NCBI RefSeq assembly: GCF_003286075.1
Contig: NZ_QLUV01000009.1
Location: forward strand, 62,001 to 126,000
Direction of reading: 5' to 3'
DNA length: 64,000 nt
Origin: Paracoccus endophyticus
Lineage (GTDB): Bacteria; Pseudomonadota; Alphaproteobacteria; Rhodobacterales; Rhodobacteraceae
The translations under genes were made by a program, and so were the position numbers. The notes below the pieces were generated by a model, which worked only from the letters and a program-made list of their open reading frames with translations, searched no databases and was not told the DNA's origin. Positions 55,536-62,853 of this stretch are shown here, in pieces. The stretch's first letter is position 1. The number at the start of each line of letters is the position of its first letter.

Positions 55536-56210
55536 ATGACCGGCAAGACCCTGTTCATCACCGGCGCCTCCAGCGGCATCGGCGAGGCCACAGCCCGCTT
55601 GGCCGTCGCGCGCGGCTGGCGCGTCGGCCTGTTCGCCCGGCGCGAGGACAGGCTGCGCGCGCTGGTGGCGGAGCTGGGCGAGGACAACGCCCTGGCCCTG
55701 GCCGGCGACGTCACGCAGCTGGCCGACCAGCAGGCGGCGCTGGCGCGGATGGCGCAGACCTTCGGCGCCGTTCACGCGGCCTTTGCCAATGCGGGTCGCG
55801 GCCTCGATGCGCCAGGAACCGAAGGCGGCGACGCGGACGAATGGCAGGACCTGATCCGCATAAACATCCTGGGCCTGCTGTTCACCGCCAAGGCCGCCCT
55901 GCCCTTGCTGAGGGAAACGCAGGGGCATCTGCTGATGACCGGCTCGGCCGCGGGCCGTATCCACCTCAAGGGTTCGGTCTATGGCGCCTCCAAGTGGTTC
56001 GTCCACGGCTATGGCGGCAACCTGGCCGAAGAGATGCGCGACTGGGGCGGACGCTGCACCGTCATCGCGCCGGGCATGGTGGACACCGAATTCTTCGACG
56101 AGGCCAAGCCCAAGGCCATCCGCCCAGACGAGGTCGCCCAGGCCGCGCTTTACGCCCTTGAGGCCGGGGACCACGCCGCCGTGCGCGAGGTCTTCCTGAT
56201 GCCTCGCTGA
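55536..56210 (+). CDS. Short-chain dehydrogenase/reductase
   Basis: The 224-residue classical SDR has the cofactor motif TGASSGIG (9-16), NAG (85-87), catalytic S137 and YGASK with Y149 and K153. APGMVDTEFF follows, as in the YdfG/serine-3-dehydrogenase-like group of NADP-dependent oxidoreductases. The substrate cannot be deduced. The ATG at 55536 follows GGCGGAGAAAG. Confidence 0.9.
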   Translation: MTGKTLFITGASSGIGEATARLAVARGWRVGLFARREDRLRALVAELGEDNALALAGDVTQLADQQAALARMAQTFGAVHAAFANAGRGLDAPGTEGGDADEWQDLIRINILGLLFTAKAALPLLRETQGHLLMTGSAAGRIHLKGSVYGASKWFVHGYGGNLAEEMRDWGGRCTVIAPGMVDTEFFDEAKPKAIRPDEVAQAALYALEAGDHAAVREVFLMPR

Positions 56211-56260
56211 AGCCCCTTGGTCATGAGCCGGTGGCGCCGGATTGCCTTGGCCGGGCAATT

Positions 56261-56440
56261 CTATCGTTCAACCGGCCTGGGCGGCCACGGCTTGCGCGAC
56301 CTGCAGAGCGCCTTGGCAATGGCCACAGGCTTTCGGGCGATCGCGATGATCTTGCGCGGTTTGCCGGCTTTGGGCAGCCGCTGTGCACAGGCGTTCAGTG
56401 CCGGTTGGGGCGCTTGGTGCTGAACACGGCCGCCTGTCCG
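56261..56440 (-). pseudogene. C-terminal remnant of an IS110-like transposase
   Basis: A minus-strand frame ending at TAG (56263-56261) reads LPKAGKPRKIIAIARKPVAI. It matches the AGKPxKVAxxAxxRKLLxxLNA end of IS110-family transposases. The frame further upstream is shifted (a short piece with GQAAVFSTKRPNRH precedes it in another frame). The catalytic DEDD part and ends are absent, so this is a dead fragment. Confidence 0.5.
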
Positions 56441-56465
56441 CTGTGCGAGGGCTGAACGAGCGGGC

Positions 56466-57080
56466 TCATGTGTCCGCCACCCAGTTGGCGGCCTCTGGCA
56501 AGATCTGGTTCATGACCGTCTGGAACGCCGCCACGATGGCCGCAGCACTGTCACCCTCGGCCCTGGCCGAGCCTGCGAAGCTGCGGGACGCGATCAGGGT
56601 CTGGTCGGCGTCGCTGAGAAGCGAAAGCGCCAGGTCCACGCGCGCCACCAGATTGCGCGAGGGGTCGGCGTCCACCTGGAAGGCGTCGAGGCGCGCCAGA
56701 AGCACCTGCTCGGCTGCGGGGCCGTTCTCGACCTGACCGACATAGCCCATCCGCCCCGTGGCGGAGATCGAGCGGACGAGAAGCGACTGGACCAGCAGCG
56801 GCGCCTCGGCGCTCCAGCGCGCGCCGGGCAGATAGGTGACGGACCGCGGGTCGGGCTTGACGAGGATGCGGTCGCTCACGATGGCGGCAGGCGCCTCTGG
56901 CCGGGCAACGACCAGCGTCCGCGCCGACCGCTTGCCTTGCGCCGGCGTGGAAGACGGCGTGAGGTCGTAGGTGTCAAGCGCCCTGCCCCCGCCGCTCAGC
57001 GCCGATACCGCGGCGCAACCGCTCAGCAGGGACAGCGCGCCCACCAGGGTCGCCCGGCGTGTCAGGGGATGCGGGGTCAT
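56466..57080 (-). CDS. ABC-transport auxiliary lipoprotein (PqiC-like)
   Basis: This 204-residue lipoprotein has a signal with lipobox LLSGCAA near residues 18-24. The mature part matches the PqiC/DUF330-type family of outer- or inner-membrane lipoproteins that accompany MCE systems (YDLTPSS near the start, ARLDAFQVD later). The ATG at 57080 lies 4 bases after the MCE gene stop. It is the last gene of the mlaE-mlaF-mlaD-like operon. Confidence 0.82.
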   Translation of the reverse strand: MTPHPLTRRATLVGALSLLSGCAAVSALSGGGRALDTYDLTPSSTPAQGKRSARTLVVARPEAPAAIVSDRILVKPDPRSVTYLPGARWSAEAPLLVQSLLVRSISATGRMGYVGQVENGPAAEQVLLARLDAFQVDADPSRNLVARVDLALSLLSDADQTLIASRSFAGSARAEGDSAAAIVAAFQTVMNQILPEAANWVADT

Positions 57081-57084
57081 GGTC

Positions 57085-58800
57085 TCATCTCCGATACTCC
57101 GGCACGCGATTGCCGGACAGGAATCCGGCGGGGTCTTTCTGAAGGCTGCGGACCACGTCGTTGAGAGACCGGACCAGCCCCCTGGCCTCGGCGCCAAGGC
57201 GCGCCAGTTCCGGCAGGCCATGGCTGGCGAAGTCGCTGATCCCGGGCGCGGAACTGGCAACGGCCGCCTGAATCTGCCCGACGACGGCGTCGGCGCGTCC
57301 GATCAGCGCCGTCAGGTCCGAGGAGATGGCCGGCAGGTCAGCAGAGAGCTGCGCGGCTGCGGTGCCGATGCTGGCAGAGGCGGACCGGATATCGCCCAGC
57401 ACCGGCGCAAGGTCGGTGTCCATCAGGCCGGTCGCCGACTCGAAGGCTGTGGTGGCCGCCCCCAGCGCGCTGTCTGCCATGGTCAGCGAGTTCTCCAGCC
57501 TGCTCATCGTCGCGCCCGCCCGGTCGAACACCTGCGTGGCCCCTTGCAGAGCAGCCTGCGCATCGCTGGTCAGCGGCGCAAGCCCGCCGGTGAAGGCGGT
57601 CACATCCGCCGCCACCCGTTCAATGGCCTGCGCGCCGGTGGTGACGGCCGCGCGCATGTCGGTCAGGGCGGCGGGCAGGTCGCGGTCCACGGTCGCCTGG
57701 ATCGTTCCGACGGCACCCTTGACGCTGGCCACCAGATCGCGCGAGTCCGTCAGCAGCGCCGCCCCTTGCCCGCTGGTCAGCGCCGTCAGGCTGTCGGATG
57801 CCTCGGACACGGCGGAAAAGGCGCTGTCGGCGGTCGCCAGCGTTCCTTGCAGTTCGGTCAATCGGGTGTTCATCAGATCCGCCGTCTGTGTGAAACCCTG
57901 CAATGTCGTGGCCGATCGTCCCGTGATGTCCGTGACGGCCGTGCCCAGGGTTGCGACCGTCTGCGCCACCTGCTCCACCACGCCCGGAACGCGGTCGCGC
58001 ATCAGGGTCGCCGCGCTTTCAAAGGCGGTCCCGGCGTTGCCGATGGCCGGACCGGCCGCCTCGAGAGCGCGCCGCGCCTCGTCAAAGGCGCCGCTGGCCG
58101 AGCCGAGGGTAGTGTCCACGTTCCCCAAGGTCGTCGTGACCGAGGCGCCGATGCTGTCGAGCCGTGCGGTAAAGCGGGCGATCTGGTCCGAAGCCTGGCG
58201 CACGGTCCCGGTGACGGCCGAGAAATCCTGCAACGCCTGATCGAGCTGACCCGAGGACGTTTCCAGGTTCTGCAGGATGCCGGAGACGCGTGCGCGGTTG
58301 TCCGGGCCGACCACGGTCTGCAACTGGGTCAGCAGGTCGCCGGCCTGCGCGAGCAGGTCGGGCGCGTCCTCGACCAGGGCCTGGACGGTCGAGCGGCGCG
58401 ACGGGATGATCGGCAGTTGACCCTCGGCGGCCGTGAGCGGTGGCGCATCCCCCCTGCCGCCCGACAGCGCGATGTAGGCCACGCCGGTGACGCCCTGTGA
58501 CGTCAACTGCGCCACCGTGTTCTCGCGCACGGGGGTGTCGGCGTCCACCTCGACGGTGACCAGAACCTTTGCGGGGTCCGGGGCATAGATCCGCAGCCCG
58601 ATGACCCGGCCGACCGGGATGCCGTTGAACCGGACGTCGCCCGATTTGTCCAGACCCGACACGTCGTCGAACAGGATGCCGTAGACATCGTATTGCCGGT
58701 CGATCTGAACGCTGGCCAGCCAGATGAAGAACCCCAGGCTGCCGAGGATGCCCAGCAGGGTGAAGGCGCCGATCAGAACGAAGTTCGCGCGGGTCTCCAT
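57085..58800 (-). CDS. MCE/MlaD-family protein with long helical tail
   Basis: The 571-residue protein has one membrane anchor (8-29) and an MCE domain at about 38-118 (YDVYGILFDDVSGLDKSGDV, GIPVGRVIGLRI, GVTGVAYIAL). A tail of about 430 residues follows, rich in Ala, Thr and Asp with heptad-like helices (DTTLGSAS, ADSALGAAT repeats). It probably builds the periplasmic lipid tunnel or needle that carries phospholipids between membranes. ATG 58800 follows AAAGGAG and overlaps the ATPase stop by one base; the GTG before it is less likely. Confidence 0.9.
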   Translation of the reverse strand: METRANFVLIGAFTLLGILGSLGFFIWLASVQIDRQYDVYGILFDDVSGLDKSGDVRFNGIPVGRVIGLRIYAPDPAKVLVTVEVDADTPVRENTVAQLTSQGVTGVAYIALSGGRGDAPPLTAAEGQLPIIPSRRSTVQALVEDAPDLLAQAGDLLTQLQTVVGPDNRARVSGILQNLETSSGQLDQALQDFSAVTGTVRQASDQIARFTARLDSIGASVTTTLGNVDTTLGSASGAFDEARRALEAAGPAIGNAGTAFESAATLMRDRVPGVVEQVAQTVATLGTAVTDITGRSATTLQGFTQTADLMNTRLTELQGTLATADSAFSAVSEASDSLTALTSGQGAALLTDSRDLVASVKGAVGTIQATVDRDLPAALTDMRAAVTTGAQAIERVAADVTAFTGGLAPLTSDAQAALQGATQVFDRAGATMSRLENSLTMADSALGAATTAFESATGLMDTDLAPVLGDIRSASASIGTAAAQLSADLPAISSDLTALIGRADAVVGQIQAAVASSAPGISDFASHGLPELARLGAEARGLVRSLNDVVRSLQKDPAGFLSGNRVPEYRR

Positions 58801-59642
58801 CACGACTCCTTTCCGGGTGTCACGGGCCTGCCTGCAGCGGGTCCGGTCGCGGCGGTGGCCGCGGCGCGCGCGCGCGGGCCGTGGAAATAGTCGCGCACCC
58901 AGGGATGATCGACGTCCTGCAACTCGGCAATCGTGCCGACCGCCAGCATCCTGCCATCGGCCAGAACGGCCACCCGGTCGCAGATCGCATACAGAGAGTC
59001 CAGATCATGCGTCACCAGAAACACCGTCAGGCCCAGCGCCGCCTGCAGCTGGCGGATCAGCGTGTCAAAGGCCGCGGCGCCGATCGGGTCCAGCCCCGCC
59101 GTCGGCTCGTCAAGAAAGACGATCTCGGGGTCCAGCGCAATGGCGCGGGCAAAGCCGGCGCGCTTGCGCATGCCCCCCGACAGTTCGGCCGGATACTTGT
59201 GCTGGGCGTCTTCGGGCAGCCCGACCATGCGGACCTTGAGCCCGGCCAGCGTCTCGCGCAGCGCCGCCGGCAGGTCGGTCTGCTCGCGCATCGGCGCCTC
59301 GACATTCTGGCGCACGGTCAGCGACGAAAACAGCGCCCCGTCCTGAAACATCACCCCCCAGCGGCGGCGAAGGCGGCGATAGTCCGTTTCCGACGTGTCC
59401 CGCACGCTCTGGCCCAGCACCTCGATGGTGCCGCCGTCCGGCTTGGTCAGGCCCACGATCTGGCGCAGCAGCACGGACTTGCCGGTGCCCGATCCGCCGA
59501 CGATGCCGATGACTTCGCCACGCATCACGTCCAGGTCGACGCCGTCATGAACGGTGTGGCGGCCGAACCGCTTGACCAGGCCCCGGACGCGGATGACCGC
59601 ATCAGGGGGGCTGTCGCCGGGGGCGCCGGGCGGGCCCGTCAT
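58800..59642 (-). CDS. mlaF: MlaF-like ATPase of the MCE lipid transporter
   Basis: The protein has 280 residues. Walker A is GGSGTGKS, the Q-loop MFQDGALFSSL, the signature LSGGMRKR, and Walker B IVFLDEPTAGLDPIG is followed by VTHDLDSL. The signature with MRKR and the DEPTAGLDP block are typical of MlaF. The C-terminal 20 residues are Ala-rich. The ATG overlaps the mlaE stop as ATGA. Confidence 0.93.
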   Translation of the reverse strand: MTGPPGAPGDSPPDAVIRVRGLVKRFGRHTVHDGVDLDVMRGEVIGIVGGSGTGKSVLLRQIVGLTKPDGGTIEVLGQSVRDTSETDYRRLRRRWGVMFQDGALFSSLTVRQNVEAPMREQTDLPAALRETLAGLKVRMVGLPEDAQHKYPAELSGGMRKRAGFARAIALDPEIVFLDEPTAGLDPIGAAAFDTLIRQLQAALGLTVFLVTHDLDSLYAICDRVAVLADGRMLAVGTIAELQDVDHPWVRDYFHGPRARAAATAATGPAAGRPVTPGKES

Positions 59643-60775
59643 ACCCCGACCACGGCGAAGAAGATCGAGAACAGCGCGTCCGCCACGATGACCAGGAAGA
59701 TCGACAGCACCACCGAAAGCGAGGTCAGCCGCCCGAGAGACTCGGCGTCCCCCTCGACCATCATGCCCTCGTAGCAGCCGATGATGCCGATGATCAGCGC
59801 AAAGAAGGGCGCCTTGATCATGCCCACGGCGAAATGCCACACATCCGTGTCGGTGACGAGCCGCGTCCGGAACACCGCCGGGGACACGCCCAGCTCGATC
59901 CACGACATGATCGCCCCGCCCACCAAGCCGGCGATATCGGCGATGAACCCCAGCACCGGCAGCATCAGGATCAGCGCCAGGACCCTCGGGACCACCAGGA
60001 CGGCGATCGGGTCCAGTCCCAGTGTCCGCATCGCGTCGATCTCCTCGCGCATCTTCATCGAGCCGATGGCCGCGGTGAAGGCCGAGCCCGACCGCCCGGC
60101 AACGATGATCGCGGTCAGCAGGATGCCCAGTTCGCGCAGGACCGAGATCGCGATCAGATCCACCACAAAGACCTCGGCCCCGAACTGACGCAGTTGCGCC
60201 GCCCCCTGGAAGGCCAGCACGACCCCGATCAGAAACGCCATCAGGGCGACGATGGGCACGGCCTTCAGTCCCACCTCCTGCATGTGGTGGACAACGGAGG
60301 TCAGGCGCAGGCGGCGGGGATGCAACACGGTGACGGCCATCGCAGCGACCACGGACCCCAGGAACCCTGTCAGGGCGACGGCGACCCTGCCCGCCGCGAC
60401 AGTGGCGCGCCCGAGCGTCTCCAGGCGGTCCGCCAGGGTGGGCGGCGGCGGCCTGACGGCCTCGTCGACGGCCAGGTTGCGGCGCACGGTTTCGATAAGC
60501 TGATCCTGCGCCTCGCTGGCCCCCCGCAAGGCCACCGCACGGTCAGGGACACTCAGCCTGCGCTGCAGGTCCACCAGCAGCCAGGCCCCGGAGGTGTCGA
60601 GCCGCCCGACCTTGGCGATGTCGATCGCCTGGATTGCCCTGCCGTGCCCGGCAAGGGCGTCGCGGTCAACAAGGCCGACCGAGTCCACCGACAGGCTGCC
60701 GCTGATGACCACGCAGCCGTCGCAGATGTCGAACCGGACCGGCACGTTGCTTGTGGTGAGGTTGGCTCGGGTCAT
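59639..60775 (-). CDS. mlaE: MlaE-like permease with N-terminal STAS-like domain
   Basis: The 378-residue protein begins with about 100 residues resembling a STAS domain (CVVISGSLSVDS, DTSGAWLLVDLQ). The MlaE permease follows, with five or six helices and the conserved VLAFQGAAQLRQFGAEVFV and GRSGSAFTAAIGSMKMREEIDA motifs. In E. coli the STAS subunit MlaB is a separate protein bound to the ATPase; here a similar domain is fused to the permease. It is first in the operon, with ATG at 60775. Confidence 0.92.
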   Translation of the reverse strand: MTRANLTTSNVPVRFDICDGCVVISGSLSVDSVGLVDRDALAGHGRAIQAIDIAKVGRLDTSGAWLLVDLQRRLSVPDRAVALRGASEAQDQLIETVRRNLAVDEAVRPPPPTLADRLETLGRATVAAGRVAVALTGFLGSVVAAMAVTVLHPRRLRLTSVVHHMQEVGLKAVPIVALMAFLIGVVLAFQGAAQLRQFGAEVFVVDLIAISVLRELGILLTAIIVAGRSGSAFTAAIGSMKMREEIDAMRTLGLDPIAVLVVPRVLALILMLPVLGFIADIAGLVGGAIMSWIELGVSPAVFRTRLVTDTDVWHFAVGMIKAPFFALIIGIIGCYEGMMVEGDAESLGRLTSLSVVLSIFLVIVADALFSIFFAVVGV

Positions 60776-60902
60776 GTGTCCTGGTCTATATCGTCCGCGG
60801 CCGATGGCACACGGGCAACTGCAATGCGCTGGACCGGACGTGCCCACGTGATCGCCGGACCTCGGGCGGTCATGGATCTGGTGCGCCGCGGCTTGTTCCA
60901 GG

Positions 60903-61110
60903 GCGCGCGCGGATCAGACCAGCAAGGCGCTGCGAGAGGCCGATGCGGCTCTCGCGGCCGCCGAGGCCGAGCTTCGGGGCGCAACAGCCCCCAGATCATC
61001 GACGCCCCGGAGGCACTGCGCGAGGCGCAGCTGAACCTGCTGCACACCAGCGTCGCCACGGCGGGTCAGGGCGTGATGACCTTCATCGACGCGGGCGCGA
61101 TCTGGCGGTC
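60903..61110 (+). pseudogene. Frameshifted remnant of an HlyD-family membrane fusion protein
   Basis: One frame reads DQTSKALREADAALAAAEAE, a coiled-coil hairpin. After a frame change near 60980 another frame reads ALREAQLNLLHTSV and AGQGVMTFIDAGAIW. These are successive parts of HlyD/EmrA-like adaptors. The stretch between HTSV and VMTFID is much shorter than in intact proteins. No start, lipoyl domain or C-terminus remains. Confidence 0.6.
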
Positions 61111-61199
61111 GCGCGTCCAGCGTCAGGGTGGCCGCCAGCAGCCGCCCCTTCGTCCTGATCAGCCCGGTCGCTTCGCCCTGTGGAGAGAGGGCGCTGTTT

Positions 61200-61934
61200 T
61201 CACTCCCTGGGCCGGGCGGGGGTCGCGGCCTGCAGCCCGGACGTGTCGAGGCTCCGGTCCGACAGCAGTGCGCTCCAGATCGCGGCGCCGAGGGCCGCGC
61301 CCGCGAGCGGGGCCACCCAGAAAAGCCACAGCTGGCCCACCGCGCCGGTGTCGGCAAAGAACGCCACGGCGGTCGAGCGCGCCGGGTTGACCGAGGTGTT
61401 GGTGACCGGGATCGAGATCAGGTGGATGAGCGTCAGGCCCAGCCCGATGGCGATCGGGGCAAAGCCCATCGGTGCGCGCGGCGAGGTCGCGCCCAGGATG
61501 ATGATCAGGAAGCCCGCAGTGAGCACGACCTCGATCAGCAGGGCCGACATCAGGCCATAGCCGCCCGGCGACAGCGTGCCGTAGCCGTTCGAGGCGAATC
61601 CGCCCGCCGTCCAGCCGGGCGCGCCCTGGGCGATCAGGTAGAGCACGAAGGCCCCTGCGAGCCCGCCCAGGACCTGCGCCGCCCAATAGCCGGGCAGGTT
61701 CGACCAGGAGATGCGCCCCGCCACGGCAAGGCCCAGCGTCACGGCCGGGTTGAAGTGCCCGCCCGAGATGTGCCCCACGGCATAGGCCATGGTCAGCACC
61801 GTCAGCCCGAAGGCGAAGGACACCCCCACGAAGCCGATGCCGAGGTCGGGAAAGCCCGCCGCCAGCACCGCGCTGCCGCAGCCGCCGAAGACCAGCCAGA
61901 AGGTGCCGAAGAACTCGGCAGAGAGTTTGTGCAT
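61200..61934 (-). CDS. aqpZ: Aquaporin Z
   Basis: The 244-residue water channel has six helices and two NPA half-helices: GHFNPAVT (near N63) and SVNPARST (near N182). The selectivity filter arginine follows the second NPA. Length and motifs fit AqpZ rather than the glycerol facilitator GlpF. The ATG at 61934 has no strong ribosome binding site. It serves rapid osmotic water flow and stands alone between two decayed segments. Confidence 0.95.
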   Translation of the reverse strand: MHKLSAEFFGTFWLVFGGCGSAVLAAGFPDLGIGFVGVSFAFGLTVLTMAYAVGHISGGHFNPAVTLGLAVAGRISWSNLPGYWAAQVLGGLAGAFVLYLIAQGAPGWTAGGFASNGYGTLSPGGYGLMSALLIEVVLTAGFLIIILGATSPRAPMGFAPIAIGLGLTLIHLISIPVTNTSVNPARSTAVAFFADTGAVGQLWLFWVAPLAGAALGAAIWSALLSDRSLDTSGLQAATPARPRE

Positions 61935-62029
61935 GGCGATGATTCCATAGAAAGAGAGCGATGTTCAGTAAGTGGCTCGTTGGTAGGTTTCGGGACCCCG
62001 GCCGAGGCCCCGAATGGCCGTGTACTCGT

Positions 62030-62067
62030 TGCACAGGTGCAGCATACAACAAATTCTGAAAATTCTG
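62030..62067. promoter_or_regulatory. Palindrome and A+T-rich repeat upstream of aqpZ
   Basis: TGCAC-AG-GTGCA (62030-62041) is a perfect palindrome with a two-base spacer. It is followed by the direct repeat AAATTCTG/AAAATTCTG (about 62051-62067). It lies about 100 bases before aqpZ and is unusually A+T-rich for the window. A regulator site is possible; none is named. Confidence 0.35.
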
Positions 62068-62150
62068 TTATCAGACCTCCGCCACGCTGAACCAGACGCC
62101 CCAGCCGCACCGTCCACGGGAAGATCCACGGCCAGGAGAAAAACCTGACC

Positions 62151-62184
62151 CCGGGCGCAATCGCCCGGATGACCCTCGTCATCC
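62151..62184 (+). other. Two adjacent hairpins in the aqpZ-hsdM gap
   Basis: CCGGGCG-CAAT-CGCCCGG (62151-62168) and GGATGAC-CCTC-GTCATCC (62167-62184) share two bases, so only one full stem can form at a time. No intact gene ends here. They may be a relic of a lost gene's terminator. Confidence 0.35.
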
Positions 62185-62264
62185 ACGGGATCGAGGACTT
62201 CCCGTGACCCGTAAGGACACGTTGCGGAACCCGGCCCTTACGGATTCCAGCATGGGTGGCTGCA

Positions 62265-62414
62265 ATGACCAGGCTCACGCAGCGCGCACTCGAGCGCCAT
62301 CTCTGCGACGCCGCGACCCTGTTGCGTGGCCTTGCCGATGCCAGCGACTGCAAGCAGCACATCGTCCCGCTCCTGTTCCTCAAACCCCTGTCTGATGTCC
62401 GGGACCAGGACTAC
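62265..62414 (+). pseudogene. N-terminal fragment of a type I restriction HsdM
   Basis: About 50 codons from ATG 62265 match the start of HsdM methyltransferases: LERHLCDAATLLRGLADASD then LLFLKPLSDV, against the family's LWDAADILRG and LLFLKRLSDV. Homology stops near DQDY and runs straight into IS3 transposase sequence of the other strand. No catalytic NPPF motif and no hsdS or hsdR are present. Confidence 0.65.
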
Positions 62415-62419
62415 CCGCA

Positions 62420-62706
62420 GGGGCCCGATGACACCGGCTCGGGGACAAAGCCGGCAGGCGCCGATGTGCTGACCCGCCAGCCGTCGATCCGGCGGGCGAC
62501 GGCATCAATGACGAAGGCCACATAGACGAAGCCCTTCCAGGTCGCGGCGCAGGTGAGGTCGTTGACCCGGAGCATGTTGGGCGCGGGTGCCCGGAACGGG
62601 CGGTTCACCTTGTCCAGTGGGCACGGCAGCTTCTTGTCCGGGATCGTCGTCCTGTGTGCCCTGCCCCGGATGATGCCGCGCGCGGCCGGGCGATGCGCTC
62701 TACCCG
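62420..62706 (-). pseudogene. Internal fragment of an IS3-family transposase (OrfB)
   Basis: A minus-strand frame contains RTTIPDKKLPCPLDKVNRPF, APAPNM, then GFVYVAFVIDAVARRIDGWR, which is the DDE-core region of IS3-family OrfB. The first catalytic Asp is kept (RVNDLT), but the second Asp/Glu region and both ends of the element are missing. Upstream sequence appears frameshifted. It truncates the hsdM fragment. Confidence 0.75.
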
Positions 62707-62853
62707 GCCCCACCCTTCGATGCTAATGAGGACCGTGCAGGACCGTGGTGATGTTCAGGGCCTGGAAGCGCCGTTGACGTGGCATCTTCCGATCCGGCCG
62801 GGCTTGATCGGTCGTGATGACCAACCGTGCAGCGAAACGATTGGGGTTTCAAC

